A stretch of 64,000 nt of DNA from contig JAJTEH010000008.1 of the NCBI GenBank assembly GCA_021298355.1, positions 56,771-120,770 on the forward strand, read 5' to 3'. Shown here one piece after another: positions 39,849-50,057 of this stretch. A model generated the notes under the pieces. It was not told the DNA's origin, did no database searches, and saw only the letters and a list, made by a program, of their open reading frames with translations. The position numbers were made by a program, and so were the translations under genes. Numbering within the stretch: position 1 is the stretch's first letter; the number at the start of each line of letters is the position of its first letter. The DNA comes from Flammeovirgaceae bacterium. GTDB lineage: Bacteria > Bacteroidota > Bacteroidia > Cytophagales > Cyclobacteriaceae.

Positions 39849-42800
39849 TTATTGGATCACTATTTTTTTATGTTGTTGTTTGCCTTTCATTCCGTTTTTA
39901 ACTTCGGTATAACGGATCAGATATAGGCCAGTTGGTAAATTGGCAGGTAAATCGAACTTTTCTTGGTAAAAACCACTTTCGGTCTGTTTGCTCAGTAAAT
40001 GGTGTACGGCATTTCCTTTTGTATCGTATAGCGATAACGTAACACAGGCACCATCTGCTTCATTGGCTACCGTAAATGGAACCGTTACGGTAGTGCTCGC
40101 AGGGTTGGGGTAAGCATTACCCAACATACTTGCACTTGGTTTTACTTTGGTTTCTAGATTTTGTCCGTAATAAATAGTAAGCGAATTGGCTTTACTAAGC
40201 AGGTTGTATTCGGTGTGCGTGCGCATGTCGGCAATTTGTTGCGTGGCATGATCGAACAACCAAAGTTGGTAATCGTTGTTACCAAAGGTAGTGGGGTTCC
40301 AGCGTAGTGTTGCGGGCTGGTTGCCTTCTGCATGTGCTGTAAAATTCCATTGGTAGAATTCTCTTTTACCTACTACATTTTTTGCCAGCATTTTGTTGGT
40401 AACAGAAAAATTAACTTCCAGTTTATCGAATACACTGGGTGGGTTGTAATCGTCATAGGCATCAACATCATCAGTTGCATTGTTGTGCATACCAATACCA
40501 CCAATGCCATTGGTTATATCGCCTTGGGTAACAAGCAGCGGAACTTCCCAATGCGTTGCAGCCAGATCGGAACTAGTTTCTTTAACGCGGTTAGCTGTGC
40601 TACCTATTGCAGTTACAGGAATATCGATGGTGCGTGCATTACCAGTTAAAAAAACAAAACCACCTTCGAATGCATTTAGCGTTGTGGCGTTGGAGTAGCC
40701 ATTGTTAAACTTTTTAAGTGTGCCTAACTCCGGAATACCTGCGCGAATAGCATCCCATGAAATAGGTAAGGTGTATGGATTACCAATTTGGTTCCATCCG
40801 CTTTTTAAGTTTAGCTTAAAAGGGTTTGCTCTGTTGTTATTGGGTGAGGATGCATTTTCCACGAAGATGTCGGTAAAACTGCGTTGTAAAAACCAATATC
40901 CTTTTCCTCTTTCGATAACTGAAATCTGATCGGGTAGGTTATCGTATGAGGTACCGTTATAGGTGAGTAACCTCCAATTATCTCTGTTAGGTTCGCCCAA
41001 CTCGTTAAAGATGGTGCTCACTTTATTATCGGTTACAATAAATGGAATAGCAATAATTCTGTAACTCGCTACAGTAGAGCCCGAGGTTAGTCCTGTAAGT
41101 TTTGGCCGCAAGGGAGAGTTAGCATCGGTAGTATATTTCGTGTACGAATAAAAGAATTTATCGGTTTCTACGGGCAGCCTGCCTTTGTTGCCTGTGCCAT
41201 CTTCTGCTTCGATGTAGAACTCTATACCCATGGCATCGTACCACGATGGGTTTACATTTAACGTAAAGTTGCGGGCCGTTAAATTATTACCGGCACTTTG
41301 ATTTACAAATTCGGCAGCTGTAAAGTTAGCGGTTGGCTGACCGATTTTTCTGTACCAAATTTTTGTAGCCGAAGGGCTAACCGATTCGTTATCGCTAACG
41401 GAAGCCGAAAAAATAAGGGCAACACCTTCTTGTAAATCGGCAGGTGTAAAGGTTATTACTGGAGGAATGTTGTCGATCGTGCGGAACGTCCAGTCGGCAG
41501 TGTTAGGATACCCTGCAAATTGATTTCCGAAGATATCGGTAAAAGCACCTTGATCTACTATAACTGAAAAGTTAGCGAGGTTGCTTATGCTTACGGTTGG
41601 TGTAAAGCTTACGGTTTTATTTCCGTTACTAAACACTGCGCTGGTAGCACTCCAGGTTTGCAATGGGTTAAGCGGAGTAGCGGGGTTGATTAGTTTTATC
41701 TGTTTACCACTAACTGCTTTTACGGTTTCGTTAAACGTAAGGGTGATAACAAAATTTACAGGTACGTTGTTAGCGCTTTGTGCGGGTACACGTTCGCTTA
41801 CAATAGGATTAGTATTATCGTTTGGAATAATTATGGCCGAACTTTTTTGTATCGGTCTGTTGCCTACTGCCGCAAAAGCAAAGCCTGTAGTTAAATCTAC
41901 TTCAACTGCCTGTACCGGATCGTTGCCAAAACCTGAAATGTTTTGCCACGATGCCCCCTGATCGCGCGAAATCCATAAAGTGCCAATGCCAAAATTTTCG
42001 ATAAAGAAATAATTGTTTTCGGTAATGCGTAGTGTATTATTTCCGGATGGGGCAGAGCGTGATATCCAGCTTATGCCATCGGTTGTTTCGTAAATATTTC
42101 CGAAAGTGGCGTAGGTATAAATTTTTCCGTTTTTATACACAACATTCGAAGCGTTATTTATTGTGCCTACCAATTGCGCAGTGCCGAAGCTGATGACATA
42201 CAATTCGTATTTACCGTTGCTGAAATTGAAAACGGTGAGAAATATTTTTTCATCGGGCGTGTTGGCCAAACTGGAAATATTATACGTTCCGTTAGGTAAG
42301 AAATTGCTTATGTTAATCACGGTCCAGTCTTTCAGGTTGGTAGAGCGTACCAACTGATTGGTGCCGTTCAGATCTCGTATGGCAAAGAATACATTGTTAT
42401 CGGCAGTGGATAACCTTTGGTAATAGCCGTTGGCTGCGTTTTGGTTTGTCCAGGTTAGGCCGTTATCGGTAGAAAGTGTAATGCCACCTCCGTGTGCGGC
42501 AAGCGTTCCGTTTGGTAGTTTTGTAACATAATCTACGTATAGGTTAGCGTTACCTACTTCAGCAAAATTTAAACCGTCAGCAGAAGAGTAGAACCGGCCA
42601 CCACTCGCAGTAGTAAGTATTCTTCCATTGCTTACAACTAATGAATTATACAGAGAAGGTACTATGCCTGTGTTGTTACTAAAGCGTGTAAAGCTGGTAC
42701 CGTTATTGGTAGATTGGTAAACACCATCACCTGTTGTTGAAGCGATAATGGTTGTGGTGTTCCATACTGCTTCTGAAATTCCTACTGTATTTAAATCTGA

Positions 42801-45575
42801 TTGTTTTGTCCAGGAGGTACCATTATCTGTGCTTATAAAGAAAGCACGGTTGTTGTTAAAGTATAAGTCTCCGTTAGGTGCTTGATAAAGTTTAGTGTAA
42901 TAGCGAAAGAAAGAATCGTTGTAAATGGCAGTAAACCCAAACGAAGTGTTGGTTGGTAAATTTCCACGCACGGAAGTCCAGGTGGTTCCGCCATTTGTAG
43001 TTCGGTAAACATTATCGGTAGTGGTAATGGCTACAGCACCACTATTTAAAGTGGAGATTGACAAAATTTCTTTTGACGCAGTAATATCAATTTGCCCGCT
43101 GCCACTAACAGCCCACGTGGCACCGTTATCTGCTGAGCGCATAAGCTGATTTGTACTTTCAAATCTTGCGGCATATAGCACTCCGGTAGTAGATATGCCT
43201 AGATTATACACGCTACCAGAATTAAAAGTAGCTACCGAGTTAAAGGTAGTGCCCCCATTGGTAGAAAGTAAAACACCCGAAGAAGTGCCGAGTATGATGT
43301 TTCCGTTATTTGCACCGATAACTTTAAATGGGCTGTTTAAACTTGTGTTGGCGGTTGTCCAGGTGGAGCCGCCATTGGTAGATACAAATAAGGAGTTAAA
43401 GTTGATAACATATATTCTGCCGTTATTGTCTACTGTCCAATCTTGAATATTAAATAGTAAACCGGGGATAGTGATTCTGTCCCAACGGGTTTGCGCTGCA
43501 TTGTATTTAAAAATAGCTCCGCTATGGCCGGTATATAATTGGCCGCTACCATCTCTGAAAATTTTGTTGAGTTGCCCGGTAAAAGGGCCGTTTAAATTTT
43601 GCCAGCCAAAATTTATAACGGGTGGTAATTCGTTGGCGGGTACAATTAAGTTTCCTGTAAACTTCATAACGGGTCCACCAGAACCTGTCAGGTAAGCATT
43701 ATTACCAGCATCGAAAGCGATATCGCGTGGTGTAAAATTCGGATGTTGGCTGGGGAAACCAAAGTTTCTCCAATTTATACCATCGTCTTGTGTTATGGCT
43801 AAGTTACCTGCAGAGCCAAGACCAATACCGCCTGTTCCTTGGCGAATGGGCAACATGTGTTGATGGAAGTAATTGAGGCTCGTCCACGACACGCCCTGGT
43901 TGGTACTAAATGCAAAGCGTTCGCCATCGGCAGCGTATATCTTACCGTTAATTTCGAAAAAACCCGTACAACTAAAACCGTTTGTAGATAGGGGTGTTAT
44001 TAGTTTAGTGGCTGTCCATGTGGCAGCGCTGCCATCGAGGCGCCAGTATTCTGTTTGGTTGTTGGTATTGTTTACCAGCGAAACAAAATAGTTGTTGGTG
44101 CCTTCGCTTTTAAAGGCATACATTAGCGTATAGGATGCAGGCAAACCTGCAACGGTAATGTTGCTCCAGTTCGCGCCATTGTTGGTTGATCTTCCGAAGG
44201 TACTTCCCATACCAATAATTTCTCCGGCTGATGGAGAGAGGTAAATGAAGTAGCCACTTCCGCTTACGTTTGTCCAGGTTAAGCCACCATCGGTAGAGCG
44301 ATGTGTACCCGTGCTGCTTTGCACAAACAATGTATTTGTACCTATTTGAAATAATTTATTTTGCCAGCGTGCGCCATAAAAAAATGCCGGAGGATTTGCC
44401 GAAACATAATTAAACGATGTTTGGTTAGTAGATACCCAAACTCCACGTGTACCATTATCATCTTTCAAAACGATGTTTCCATTTGCCGTAATTTCTATAT
44501 CAGAGCCTACATAACTAAGAATTCCGTTAGATGTAGTAGTGCCATTAACAACTGTCCATGCTGCTGCGTTGTTGGTTGTTCTAAAAATACCTGACCAGTC
44601 GGCCCCTGCATATGCTTCTGTATTGCTCTTCCAATCTACTGTTCGTATGTTATAATCGGCTCGCGAGTCGTTAGCCTTTGTGCGCAATGTCCATACCGGT
44701 GTAGTTTCGTTTGTTAGTTCGAACATAGAACTACCAGTTGCTAAATACATTATTCCTGCTGGTGTGCAAGACCATACGCCAGCGCTATTGGTAGGCAAAG
44801 ATTGTGTGCCGTTGCCAAGAGCAACAAAGCTAGATGCATTTCCGCTTACAGAAGTTTTGCGAAGTACTGTACCTGCAGCGTTGCTGTGTTCTATATATAC
44901 TTTATTGCTTACACGGTTTACCCCAACCGATAAATTAAAATCTACCCCGGCAGTTTCTTTAGTATAAACGGTTGTAACTTTTGATTTGTCCCACGTATCA
45001 TCTGTGGGTACGGGGTGTCTTCGTATACCTTTTTCGTAATCGGTGTAATAAATGTTTCCGTTTCCATCTATGGCAACCTGATAGTTGTAGCCAACACAGC
45101 CGTTGTTATCTGTAATCAACTTCCATGTAGCTCCAGCGTTAGACGAAACAAAAACACCTTCGCAATCTGTTTCTAAAACAAAAACATCTACATCGCTAAT
45201 GGCACCAACTTTAGGAAGTTTAAAAAGTTTCCTTCCGTTTCTTATTCCGGAGCCTGTTCTCGTCCAGGTGTTGCCGGCATCGTTAGATGTGTAAAAGTTT
45301 CCGTAATCAGCATAATACCATTTTGTATTGCTTTCGATAAAAAAGGCATGCGGTTCAATAATTTTTCCAACACCAACGCGCGTCCAGGAGGTACCATCGT
45401 TTTCGGTTACAAAAATTTGCCTGTTTATTTGTTCAATCGCATATACTTTGGTTCCCTCGAACTGAAAGGCCACAACAGTGCCACCGGTAGGGTTGGTTAG
45501 TGCAGTAAAGTTATTCTGTGCAGAAATTTGTATACAAGCAAAAAGCAGTAAGCTAATTGTGAATAATTTTTTCAT
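39849..45575 (-). CDS. giant secreted BNR/sortilin-like repeat protein with T9SS type A sorting domain
   Basis: A 1908-residue surface protein. After a signal peptide (cut after I-S-A-Q, residue 19), residues ~20-1210 consist of many beta-propeller repeats with the Asp-box-like motif S-T-N-G-G-x-T-W-T and F-x-S-x-D-x-G-x-S-W. Next come an Ig-like cohesion domain (N-V-P-V-N-F-V-I-T-L-T-F-N-E-T-V, ~1255) and further beta domains. The end is a type A sorting domain: L-G-N-A-Y-P-N-P-A-S near 1820 and a final G-L-Y-L-I-R-Y with K-K-I-V-I-Q. It should be displayed by T9SS. It lies 27 bp after the Ig-like protein gene and 2 bp before the caspase gene. Confidence 0.88.
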   Translation of the reverse strand: MKKLFTISLLLFACIQISAQNNFTALTNPTGGTVVAFQFEGTKVYAIEQINRQIFVTENDGTSWTRVGVGKIIEPHAFFIESNTKWYYADYGNFYTSNDAGNTWTRTGSGIRNGRKLFKLPKVGAISDVDVFVLETDCEGVFVSSNAGATWKLITDNNGCVGYNYQVAIDGNGNIYYTDYEKGIRRHPVPTDDTWDKSKVTTVYTKETAGVDFNLSVGVNRVSNKVYIEHSNAAGTVLRKTSVSGNASSFVALGNGTQSLPTNSAGVWSCTPAGIMYLATGSSMFELTNETTPVWTLRTKANDSRADYNIRTVDWKSNTEAYAGADWSGIFRTTNNAAAWTVVNGTTTSNGILSYVGSDIEITANGNIVLKDDNGTRGVWVSTNQTSFNYVSANPPAFFYGARWQNKLFQIGTNTLFVQSSTGTHRSTDGGLTWTNVSGSGYFIYLSPSAGEIIGMGSTFGRSTNNGANWSNITVAGLPASYTLMYAFKSEGTNNYFVSLVNNTNNQTEYWRLDGSAATWTATKLITPLSTNGFSCTGFFEINGKIYAADGERFAFSTNQGVSWTSLNYFHQHMLPIRQGTGGIGLGSAGNLAITQDDGINWRNFGFPSQHPNFTPRDIAFDAGNNAYLTGSGGPVMKFTGNLIVPANELPPVINFGWQNLNGPFTGQLNKIFRDGSGQLYTGHSGAIFKYNAAQTRWDRITIPGLLFNIQDWTVDNNGRIYVINFNSLFVSTNGGSTWTTANTSLNSPFKVIGANNGNIILGTSSGVLLSTNGGTTFNSVATFNSGSVYNLGISTTGVLYAARFESTNQLMRSADNGATWAVSGSGQIDITASKEILSISTLNSGAVAITTTDNVYRTTNGGTTWTSVRGNLPTNTSFGFTAIYNDSFFRYYTKLYQAPNGDLYFNNNRAFFISTDNGTSWTKQSDLNTVGISEAVWNTTTIIASTTGDGVYQSTNNGTSFTRFSNNTGIVPSLYNSLVVSNGRILTTASGGRFYSSADGLNFAEVGNANLYVDYVTKLPNGTLAAHGGGITLSTDNGLTWTNQNAANGYYQRLSTADNNVFFAIRDLNGTNQLVRSTNLKDWTVINISNFLPNGTYNISSLANTPDEKIFLTVFNFSNGKYELYVISFGTAQLVGTINNASNVVYKNGKIYTYATFGNIYETTDGISWISRSAPSGNNTLRITENNYFFIENFGIGTLWISRDQGASWQNISGFGNDPVQAVEVDLTTGFAFAAVGNRPIQKSSAIIIPNDNTNPIVSERVPAQSANNVPVNFVITLTFNETVKAVSGKQIKLINPATPLNPLQTWSATSAVFSNGNKTVSFTPTVSISNLANFSVIVDQGAFTDIFGNQFAGYPNTADWTFRTIDNIPPVITFTPADLQEGVALIFSASVSDNESVSPSATKIWYRKIGQPTANFTAAEFVNQSAGNNLTARNFTLNVNPSWYDAMGIEFYIEAEDGTGNKGRLPVETDKFFYSYTKYTTDANSPLRPKLTGLTSGSTVASYRIIAIPFIVTDNKVSTIFNELGEPNRDNWRLLTYNGTSYDNLPDQISVIERGKGYWFLQRSFTDIFVENASSPNNNRANPFKLNLKSGWNQIGNPYTLPISWDAIRAGIPELGTLKKFNNGYSNATTLNAFEGGFVFLTGNARTIDIPVTAIGSTANRVKETSSDLAATHWEVPLLVTQGDITNGIGGIGMHNNATDDVDAYDDYNPPSVFDKLEVNFSVTNKMLAKNVVGKREFYQWNFTAHAEGNQPATLRWNPTTFGNNDYQLWLFDHATQQIADMRTHTEYNLLSKANSLTIYYGQNLETKVKPSASMLGNAYPNPASTTVTVPFTVANEADGACVTLSLYDTKGNAVHHLLSKQTESGFYQEKFDLPANLPTGLYLIRYTEVKNGMKGKQQHKKIVIQ

Positions 45576-45602
45576 AGAAGTTATTTTAAAGAAGGAGGAG
45601 AA

Positions 45603-46328
45603 TTAGTTATTGGTAGGAGGGGCTGACGGATCGGGCAAACTGTTATCGGTTTCTGCGCCACCGCCACCACCGCCACCAAGAAAGGCGGCAATACCTGCAA
45701 TTGGTAACAACTTAATAAGTAAAGGAAATTTTCTTTTTACTCTGAAGTTTTCGGTATACACAAATTCGGATGGAGTTTTAGAATCTGTAATTTTAATCCG
45801 GTAATCTTTTCCAGGTTTTAAACCTTTATCTAATTGAGTAGAAAAACTACCATTATTCGGATGGTTAAGTTCGCCAGACATGCGTGTGCTACCTTTAAAT
45901 AATTCGATGTGCACAGGGTTGGTGTTGCCGGGCCTCCACTCGAACGATAAGTTTTTTCCTCGCTTATATTTTTTGTTTAACGTTGATGCTTTAACACGCG
46001 CGAAAGGAATAAAAACATTAGCACGAACTTCAACGGAAAGCGGGCCTGCAAAATCGCCATATTCGCTGCGGATATTCCAGGTAATTTTTCGGTTACCGGG
46101 TTTTACTTCTTGGCCGGCATCGCCCGAAACTTTGGTTAGGGGTGCAGCGAAGTTATCTTTAGAAGAGTAAAGAGTAACGAGGTATTCGTTGTTGGGGTTG
46201 GTATCGTCTATGTTGTAGTGCACAACAAGTTGGTCGTTAACCAATTCTAACCGGGTAATTTGTAACTTCTGCCCATTTGCGGCTAAAGTTATGAAAATCA
46301 GTAAAATAAGGGAGGAAAATAATCGCAT
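45603..46328 (-). CDS. secreted protein with Ig-like beta domains and a glycine-rich C-terminal anchor-like tail
   Basis: A 241-residue protein with a signal peptide (cut after A-N-G-Q near residue 19) and about 180 residues of beta-rich sequence with two similar modules (I-T-W-N-I-R-S-E-Y near 75; L-S-F-E-W-R-P-G near 127). Near the C-terminus, K-F-P-L-L-I-K-L-L-P-I-A-G-I-A-A-F-L is followed by seven glycines and a Pro/Ser/Asn-rich tail. The hydrophobic segment may be a membrane anchor. It heads the three-gene run to the T9SS repeat protein and the caspase. No function is known. Confidence 0.7.
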   Translation of the reverse strand: MRLFSSLILLIFITLAANGQKLQITRLELVNDQLVVHYNIDDTNPNNEYLVTLYSSKDNFAAPLTKVSGDAGQEVKPGNRKITWNIRSEYGDFAGPLSVEVRANVFIPFARVKASTLNKKYKRGKNLSFEWRPGNTNPVHIELFKGSTRMSGELNHPNNGSFSTQLDKGLKPGKDYRIKITDSKTPSEFVYTENFRVKRKFPLLIKLLPIAGIAAFLGGGGGGGAETDNSLPDPSAPPTNN

Positions 46329-46531
46329 AGATTAAAGCTTTAAACGTTAAAAGTACAAAAATTAGCCTCTTTTTCAGATACCTATTTTCAGGTATTATAT
46401 ACGTAAGACATGGCTCTTTTCATAGTATGTGTACATGGTGAATTGCCTTATAAAGATGTCTGCATTACGACAACTCACCGTTGGATTTTTATGCTTCTTA
46501 CAGAAAACATTTTACCCTTTATTTTTTACAC

Positions 46532-47452
46532 ATGAAATTGAATAATAAATTTTTCTTAAAAGTGGTATTTTTTCTGGCGTTACGTTGCGTTACCGGATTA
46601 CCTGTGTATGCACAAGGGTGCAGCGATGCCGGCTTTTGTACCTTGCCAGGCCTAAAACCAAAAACAGACACTACAACATATACCTATACGTTAAAAATAG
46701 GAAGTAATATAGGTAGTGCAGACAATAACATAAGTGTGTGGGGAACGTATGCCGAAATAAGTGCACGGTTGCATGCTAAAATGCAAGTTCATGCCAAAGT
46801 AAGTACATTGGCACAAAGTGGAAATGGTATTTCGGTAAAAGGTTTTTCAGACGTATATCTAAACGTTAGTTATCAGGTAGTGCCAACGTTATCTTTTTTA
46901 GTGGGTAGTAAAGTACCCTTAACAAACGGAAACACCAGTAGAAATAATGTACCCTTGCCTATGGATTACCAGGCCAGCCTTGGTACCTGGGATGTAATAG
47001 CCGGATTGAGTTACAACCTAAGGCAATGGCAGTTTATGTGGGCTATACAACAACCTATTACTCAAAACAAAAATAGTTTTAGTGCAGAAGAATATCCTGC
47101 AACATCGGCACTTGCAAATTTTCAAACAACAAATAAATATACACGCAAAGGCGATATGCTCTTGCGCATAGCCTATCCGGTATTGGTAAGAAAAAAAATT
47201 AAAGTAACACCAAGTTTATTATCAATTTATCATATAGGAAATGATACGTACCAAAATGAAGTGGGAAGCAATGTAGTTATTGCTAATTCACAAGGACTAA
47301 CCGTAAACGCTACTGTATTTATAGATATACCCATAAATAAGAAATCTGCCTTTCAATTAAATGGTGGAGTTCCGTTTGTAGTTCGCGAAGCACGCCCCGA
47401 TGGGTTAACGCGCAGCTATGTGTTAAATCTTGAATATCAGGTAAGATTTTAG
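46532..47452 (+). CDS. outer-membrane beta-barrel protein, function unknown
   Basis: A 306-residue exported protein. ATG 46532 gives a signal peptide (V-V-F-F-L-A-L-R-C ... V-Y-A-Q, cut near residue 28); a longer frame from 46481 lacks one. The mature part alternates polar and hydrophobic strands (L-K-I-G-S-N-I-G, V-Y-L-N-V-S-Y-Q-V, V-I-A-G-L-S-Y-N-L) and ends V-L-N-L-E-Y-Q-V-R-F with the C-terminal aromatic residue typical of outer-membrane barrels. A small disulfide may form between C-S-D-A-G-F-C near the N-terminus. It is divergent from the caspase operon; its terminator is shared with tmRNA. Confidence 0.7.
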   Translation: MKLNNKFFLKVVFFLALRCVTGLPVYAQGCSDAGFCTLPGLKPKTDTTTYTYTLKIGSNIGSADNNISVWGTYAEISARLHAKMQVHAKVSTLAQSGNGISVKGFSDVYLNVSYQVVPTLSFLVGSKVPLTNGNTSRNNVPLPMDYQASLGTWDVIAGLSYNLRQWQFMWAIQQPITQNKNSFSAEEYPATSALANFQTTNKYTRKGDMLLRIAYPVLVRKKIKVTPSLLSIYHIGNDTYQNEVGSNVVIANSQGLTVNATVFIDIPINKKSAFQLNGGVPFVVREARPDGLTRSYVLNLEYQVRF

Positions 47453-47456
47453 ACAA

Positions 47457-47487
47457 AAAAAAGCGTTGAGAATTTCAACGCTTTTTT
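47457..47487. terminator. bidirectional terminator shared by the barrel gene and tmRNA
   Basis: AAAAAAGCGTTGA (47457-47469) pairs perfectly with TCAACGCTTTTTT (47475-47487). The tmRNA 3' end lies 2 bases away on the other side. Confidence 0.92.
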
Positions 47488-47488
47488 G

Positions 47489-47878
47489 TGGAGCTGCAGG
47501 GAATCGAACCCTGGTCCAGAGAAGGTGAGACTCGCGCCTTCTACATGCTTAGTTATCTTTGGTTGTCGGGCAGTGGCCGGCAGATAACAACCAACCCTTA
47601 CCGTAGTTACTATGTCTTAGTGCAGCTTAGTAACCTCGCTGCAAGCGGTTTTGCTAATCGACACCGCTTGGTCAACACCTGCAAAACATAGGCATTGAGC
47701 GATGATGGCCTCCGGCTTCTTAAGCGGGATAAGCTAATCACGCGTTACGCGAGATTAAGCAGCCATGGCGTAAGTTTCTTCGCCACGTTATTGTCAGGAC
47801 TATCTTTTAAGGCTCTCATCCTATGAGCCTGCATGCTTACACACGGCCGCACACGGCCTGTCAAAACCGGTCAGCCCC
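47489..47878 (-). ncRNA. ssrA: tmRNA, proteolysis tag GEETYAMAA
   Basis: The ends form the tRNA-like domain: 5' GGGGCTG (47872-47878) pairs with CAGCTCC before the terminal A at 47489, and a T-arm with loop TTCGATT stands near the 3' end. The conserved 5' segment GACCGGTTTTGACAGG follows the acceptor strand. The tag reading frame lies at 47755-47784: resume codon GGC, then codons giving G-E-E-T-Y-A-M-A-A and TAA. The -A-M-A-A end fits ClpXP-type recognition. tmRNA rescues stalled ribosomes together with SmpB. Confidence 0.93.
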
Positions 47879-47887
47879 GTTTCGTTG

Positions 47888-47895
47888 CAAAAATA
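47888..47895 (-). promoter_or_regulatory. -7 element of the tmRNA promoter
   Basis: On the minus strand TATTTTTG is a perfect TAnnTTTG and ends 9 bases before the tmRNA 5' end. The expected -33 TTG is weak. Confidence 0.6.
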
Positions 47896-48664
47896 CAATT
47901 GTATACCGATAATAAACTAACTCCGGAAACAATTAAGTTTTGGTAGCGTGTTTTTACGTTGTAATTCAGCTTAAAACTTCTTATTAGCTAACTGCCTTTG
48001 CTTGTTTTTAGTTCCATTTAAATCGGATTAATGTTATTGAGAATACTCTCCTTGAACAGTATTAATAATAAAGGGAATGTTGATTTACGAAGAATTGATG
48101 TTTAATCTTGTTTGCGTTTTTATAAACATGTTGACTCCTCATTTAATAAGTTTTGTTTACTACTTCTGAGTAAGAAAATGATTTGAATTCCCATTTTTAC
48201 AGCAAAGCAACTTAGTAAATTGTCAATCAGAATATTTTTGGTACAAAGAAATTTAAAGTAATATAGCTCAACGATATTCTAATCAAGTTATTATTGGAGC
48301 TGATAAACTAGGTAAAAAGAAATGATATTTTCATGAAACAATGTAATTGATTATTCATATATCCCTAACTGGTGCAGATGTTGTGTGTTGGAATGTGTGC
48401 AGTTTATTTGAATTTAAAACTTTTTGCGTTTGTAGAAGAAACGCGAAATTAAAGTTTAAAATTCTGGGCAAGAATGTAACTTCCGCCCCAGATTTTGGCT
48501 CATTGGAATCTGTTTATCTTCTTCAACAACACAGAAGTTGTAATCGGGCACAAAACAGTAGGGTGGAAATAATAGTTTAAACATACATTTAAAAGCTATT
48601 CATTCATTTGTTTACAGACCTTTTTCTAATGGATATAGAATAAAAAGTTGATAAAAGTAAATGC
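47896..48664. other. long intergenic region without a recognised feature
   Basis: About 770 AT-rich bases lie between the tmRNA promoter and the next gene. The only sizeable frame (48347-48580) has an unnatural, cysteine-rich composition. No repeat, RNA or promoter stands out. Confidence 0.5.
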
Positions 48665-50056
48665 TTGATTTGGTTATTTATTTTTCAGAAAGTAAATTTG
48701 ATAAATTTAATCGTTGTGAAAGAAATCTCTGGCAAAAAATCTAATCAAAATAGTCGATCTTGTATTTTCTCTATCACAATATCAACATTTCATACTCTTT
48801 TTTTTAGAACTATAATTCAATCTTTTTCAAACAGATTTTTTACTTTTTTTATAATCACATTCCTTTCATATTTTTCTTCATATTCTCAAAGTGATTTCCG
48901 AAATGGGTTTATACTATTACAGAAGAGAGATACTATCTATGGATTAATGAATTATCGTGAAAACAAAAGCATTTATAGTTTTTGTGAATTTAAGAAGATA
49001 GGTTCTGAAAAGTTAAATGACTACAAACCAAATGATATAGTTGGATTTGGATTTTTGAATGATAAGTATTTTGAGTCACAACAAATAACTTTGCCTGATT
49101 ACAGGACAGAACAGGTTTTCGTAGAAGTAATTATAAGAGGTAAAATTAGCTTATATAAATACAAAGATTTTTTCTTTATCGCTACAGAAACTAGTGATCT
49201 GCAATTACTTGAAAACTCTACTAAAGAGGTTTATGTTGGAGAAACGAAAATGGCAAAAAAAACTAATCAATACATCTCTATTCTTAATATTTATTTGACT
49301 GATTGTGAAAGTGTGAAGAATAAGATTCCACTTACACTCTACAATGAAAAATCGCTAACAAATTTAATTTATGATTACAATTTATGTTCTGGGAAAGAAT
49401 TCAAAGTTTTTAAAGAGAAAAAAGCATGGTCAGATATAAGATTTGGTTTGTTATCAGGAGTTAATAGATCGAAGATCACTTTCGAAGAATTACGCGAATT
49501 CGAATATTTAACTGGAAGTACCGAAACTGCCTATCTATATTTTTATGGTTTATCTTTTAGCTTTTCATCACCAAGGATAAGTGAAAAATTTGCATTTCAA
49601 TTGGATATGGTATATCAACCAACTTCGTATTATAAGTTTTCTCTTTTTGAATCTAATGCAGGTGTTACAAGAAATTATGTTTCAATAAATTTAGATCAAC
49701 TTAGATTTCCTTTAAGTTTAAAATATGTAATAACAGACAGAAAGTTAACACCATACTTTTTTACCGGAGTATCATTTATCTATAACTTAAGAACACAGTC
49801 TAATTGGCTTCAAGAAGTTGAAATTGGAAATATAGCTTCTTATACAGAGCAAGAAGCTCTTGTTTTAAAGAGAAATCAATATGGTGTTTTATCTGGAATG
49901 GGAGCAAATACTACGATAAAGAAAAAGTTTAATCTAGCAATTGAAATGAGCTATGAATTAAACACAGGAATATCGCAGGAGAGTGTATTTAAGCAGAAAG
50001 ATTTAAACTCTCGCGTTTCTAATTGGCAATTTTCTCTCCGTATAACAACTAAATAA
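48665..50056 (+). CDS. PorT-like outer-membrane barrel protein, first copy of a duplicated pair
   Basis: About 446-463 residues; the start is uncertain (TTG 48665 or GTG 48716, no in-frame ATG near). A signal-like segment F-F-T-F-F-I-I-T-F-L-S-Y-F-S-S-Y-S-Q lies at residues ~58-75. An N-terminal domain (F-I-L-L-Q-K-R-D-T-I-Y-G-L-M) precedes a beta-barrel half from about residue 255 (I-R-F-G-L-L-S-G-V, L-T-P-Y-F-F-T-G-V-S-F, final F-S-L-R-I-T-T-K). The gene at 51126-52235 has the same design. The IPT lipoprotein gene follows after 1 bp. Function unknown; an envelope role with the lipoprotein is likely. Confidence 0.65.
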   Translation: MIWLFIFQKVNLINLIVVKEISGKKSNQNSRSCIFSITISTFHTLFFRTIIQSFSNRFFTFFIITFLSYFSSYSQSDFRNGFILLQKRDTIYGLMNYRENKSIYSFCEFKKIGSEKLNDYKPNDIVGFGFLNDKYFESQQITLPDYRTEQVFVEVIIRGKISLYKYKDFFFIATETSDLQLLENSTKEVYVGETKMAKKTNQYISILNIYLTDCESVKNKIPLTLYNEKSLTNLIYDYNLCSGKEFKVFKEKKAWSDIRFGLLSGVNRSKITFEELREFEYLTGSTETAYLYFYGLSFSFSSPRISEKFAFQLDMVYQPTSYYKFSLFESNAGVTRNYVSINLDQLRFPLSLKYVITDRKLTPYFFTGVSFIYNLRTQSNWLQEVEIGNIASYTEQEALVLKRNQYGVLSGMGANTTIKKKFNLAIEMSYELNTGISQESVFKQKDLNSRVSNWQFSLRITTK

Positions 50057-50057
50057 T

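Noticed and set aside
40332..45294. Many plus-strand open frames of 60-126 codons
   Set aside because: They are shadows opposite the repeat-rich T9SS gene, with no start context or family resemblance.
47488..47691. Plus-strand open frame of 67 codons starting M-E-L-Q-G-I-E-P-W
   Set aside because: It is the antisense of the tmRNA 3' domain, a known source of false genes.
48347..48580. Open frame of 77 codons in the long intergenic region
   Set aside because: Its composition (many Cys, irregular hydrophobicity) and lack of context do not suggest a real protein.
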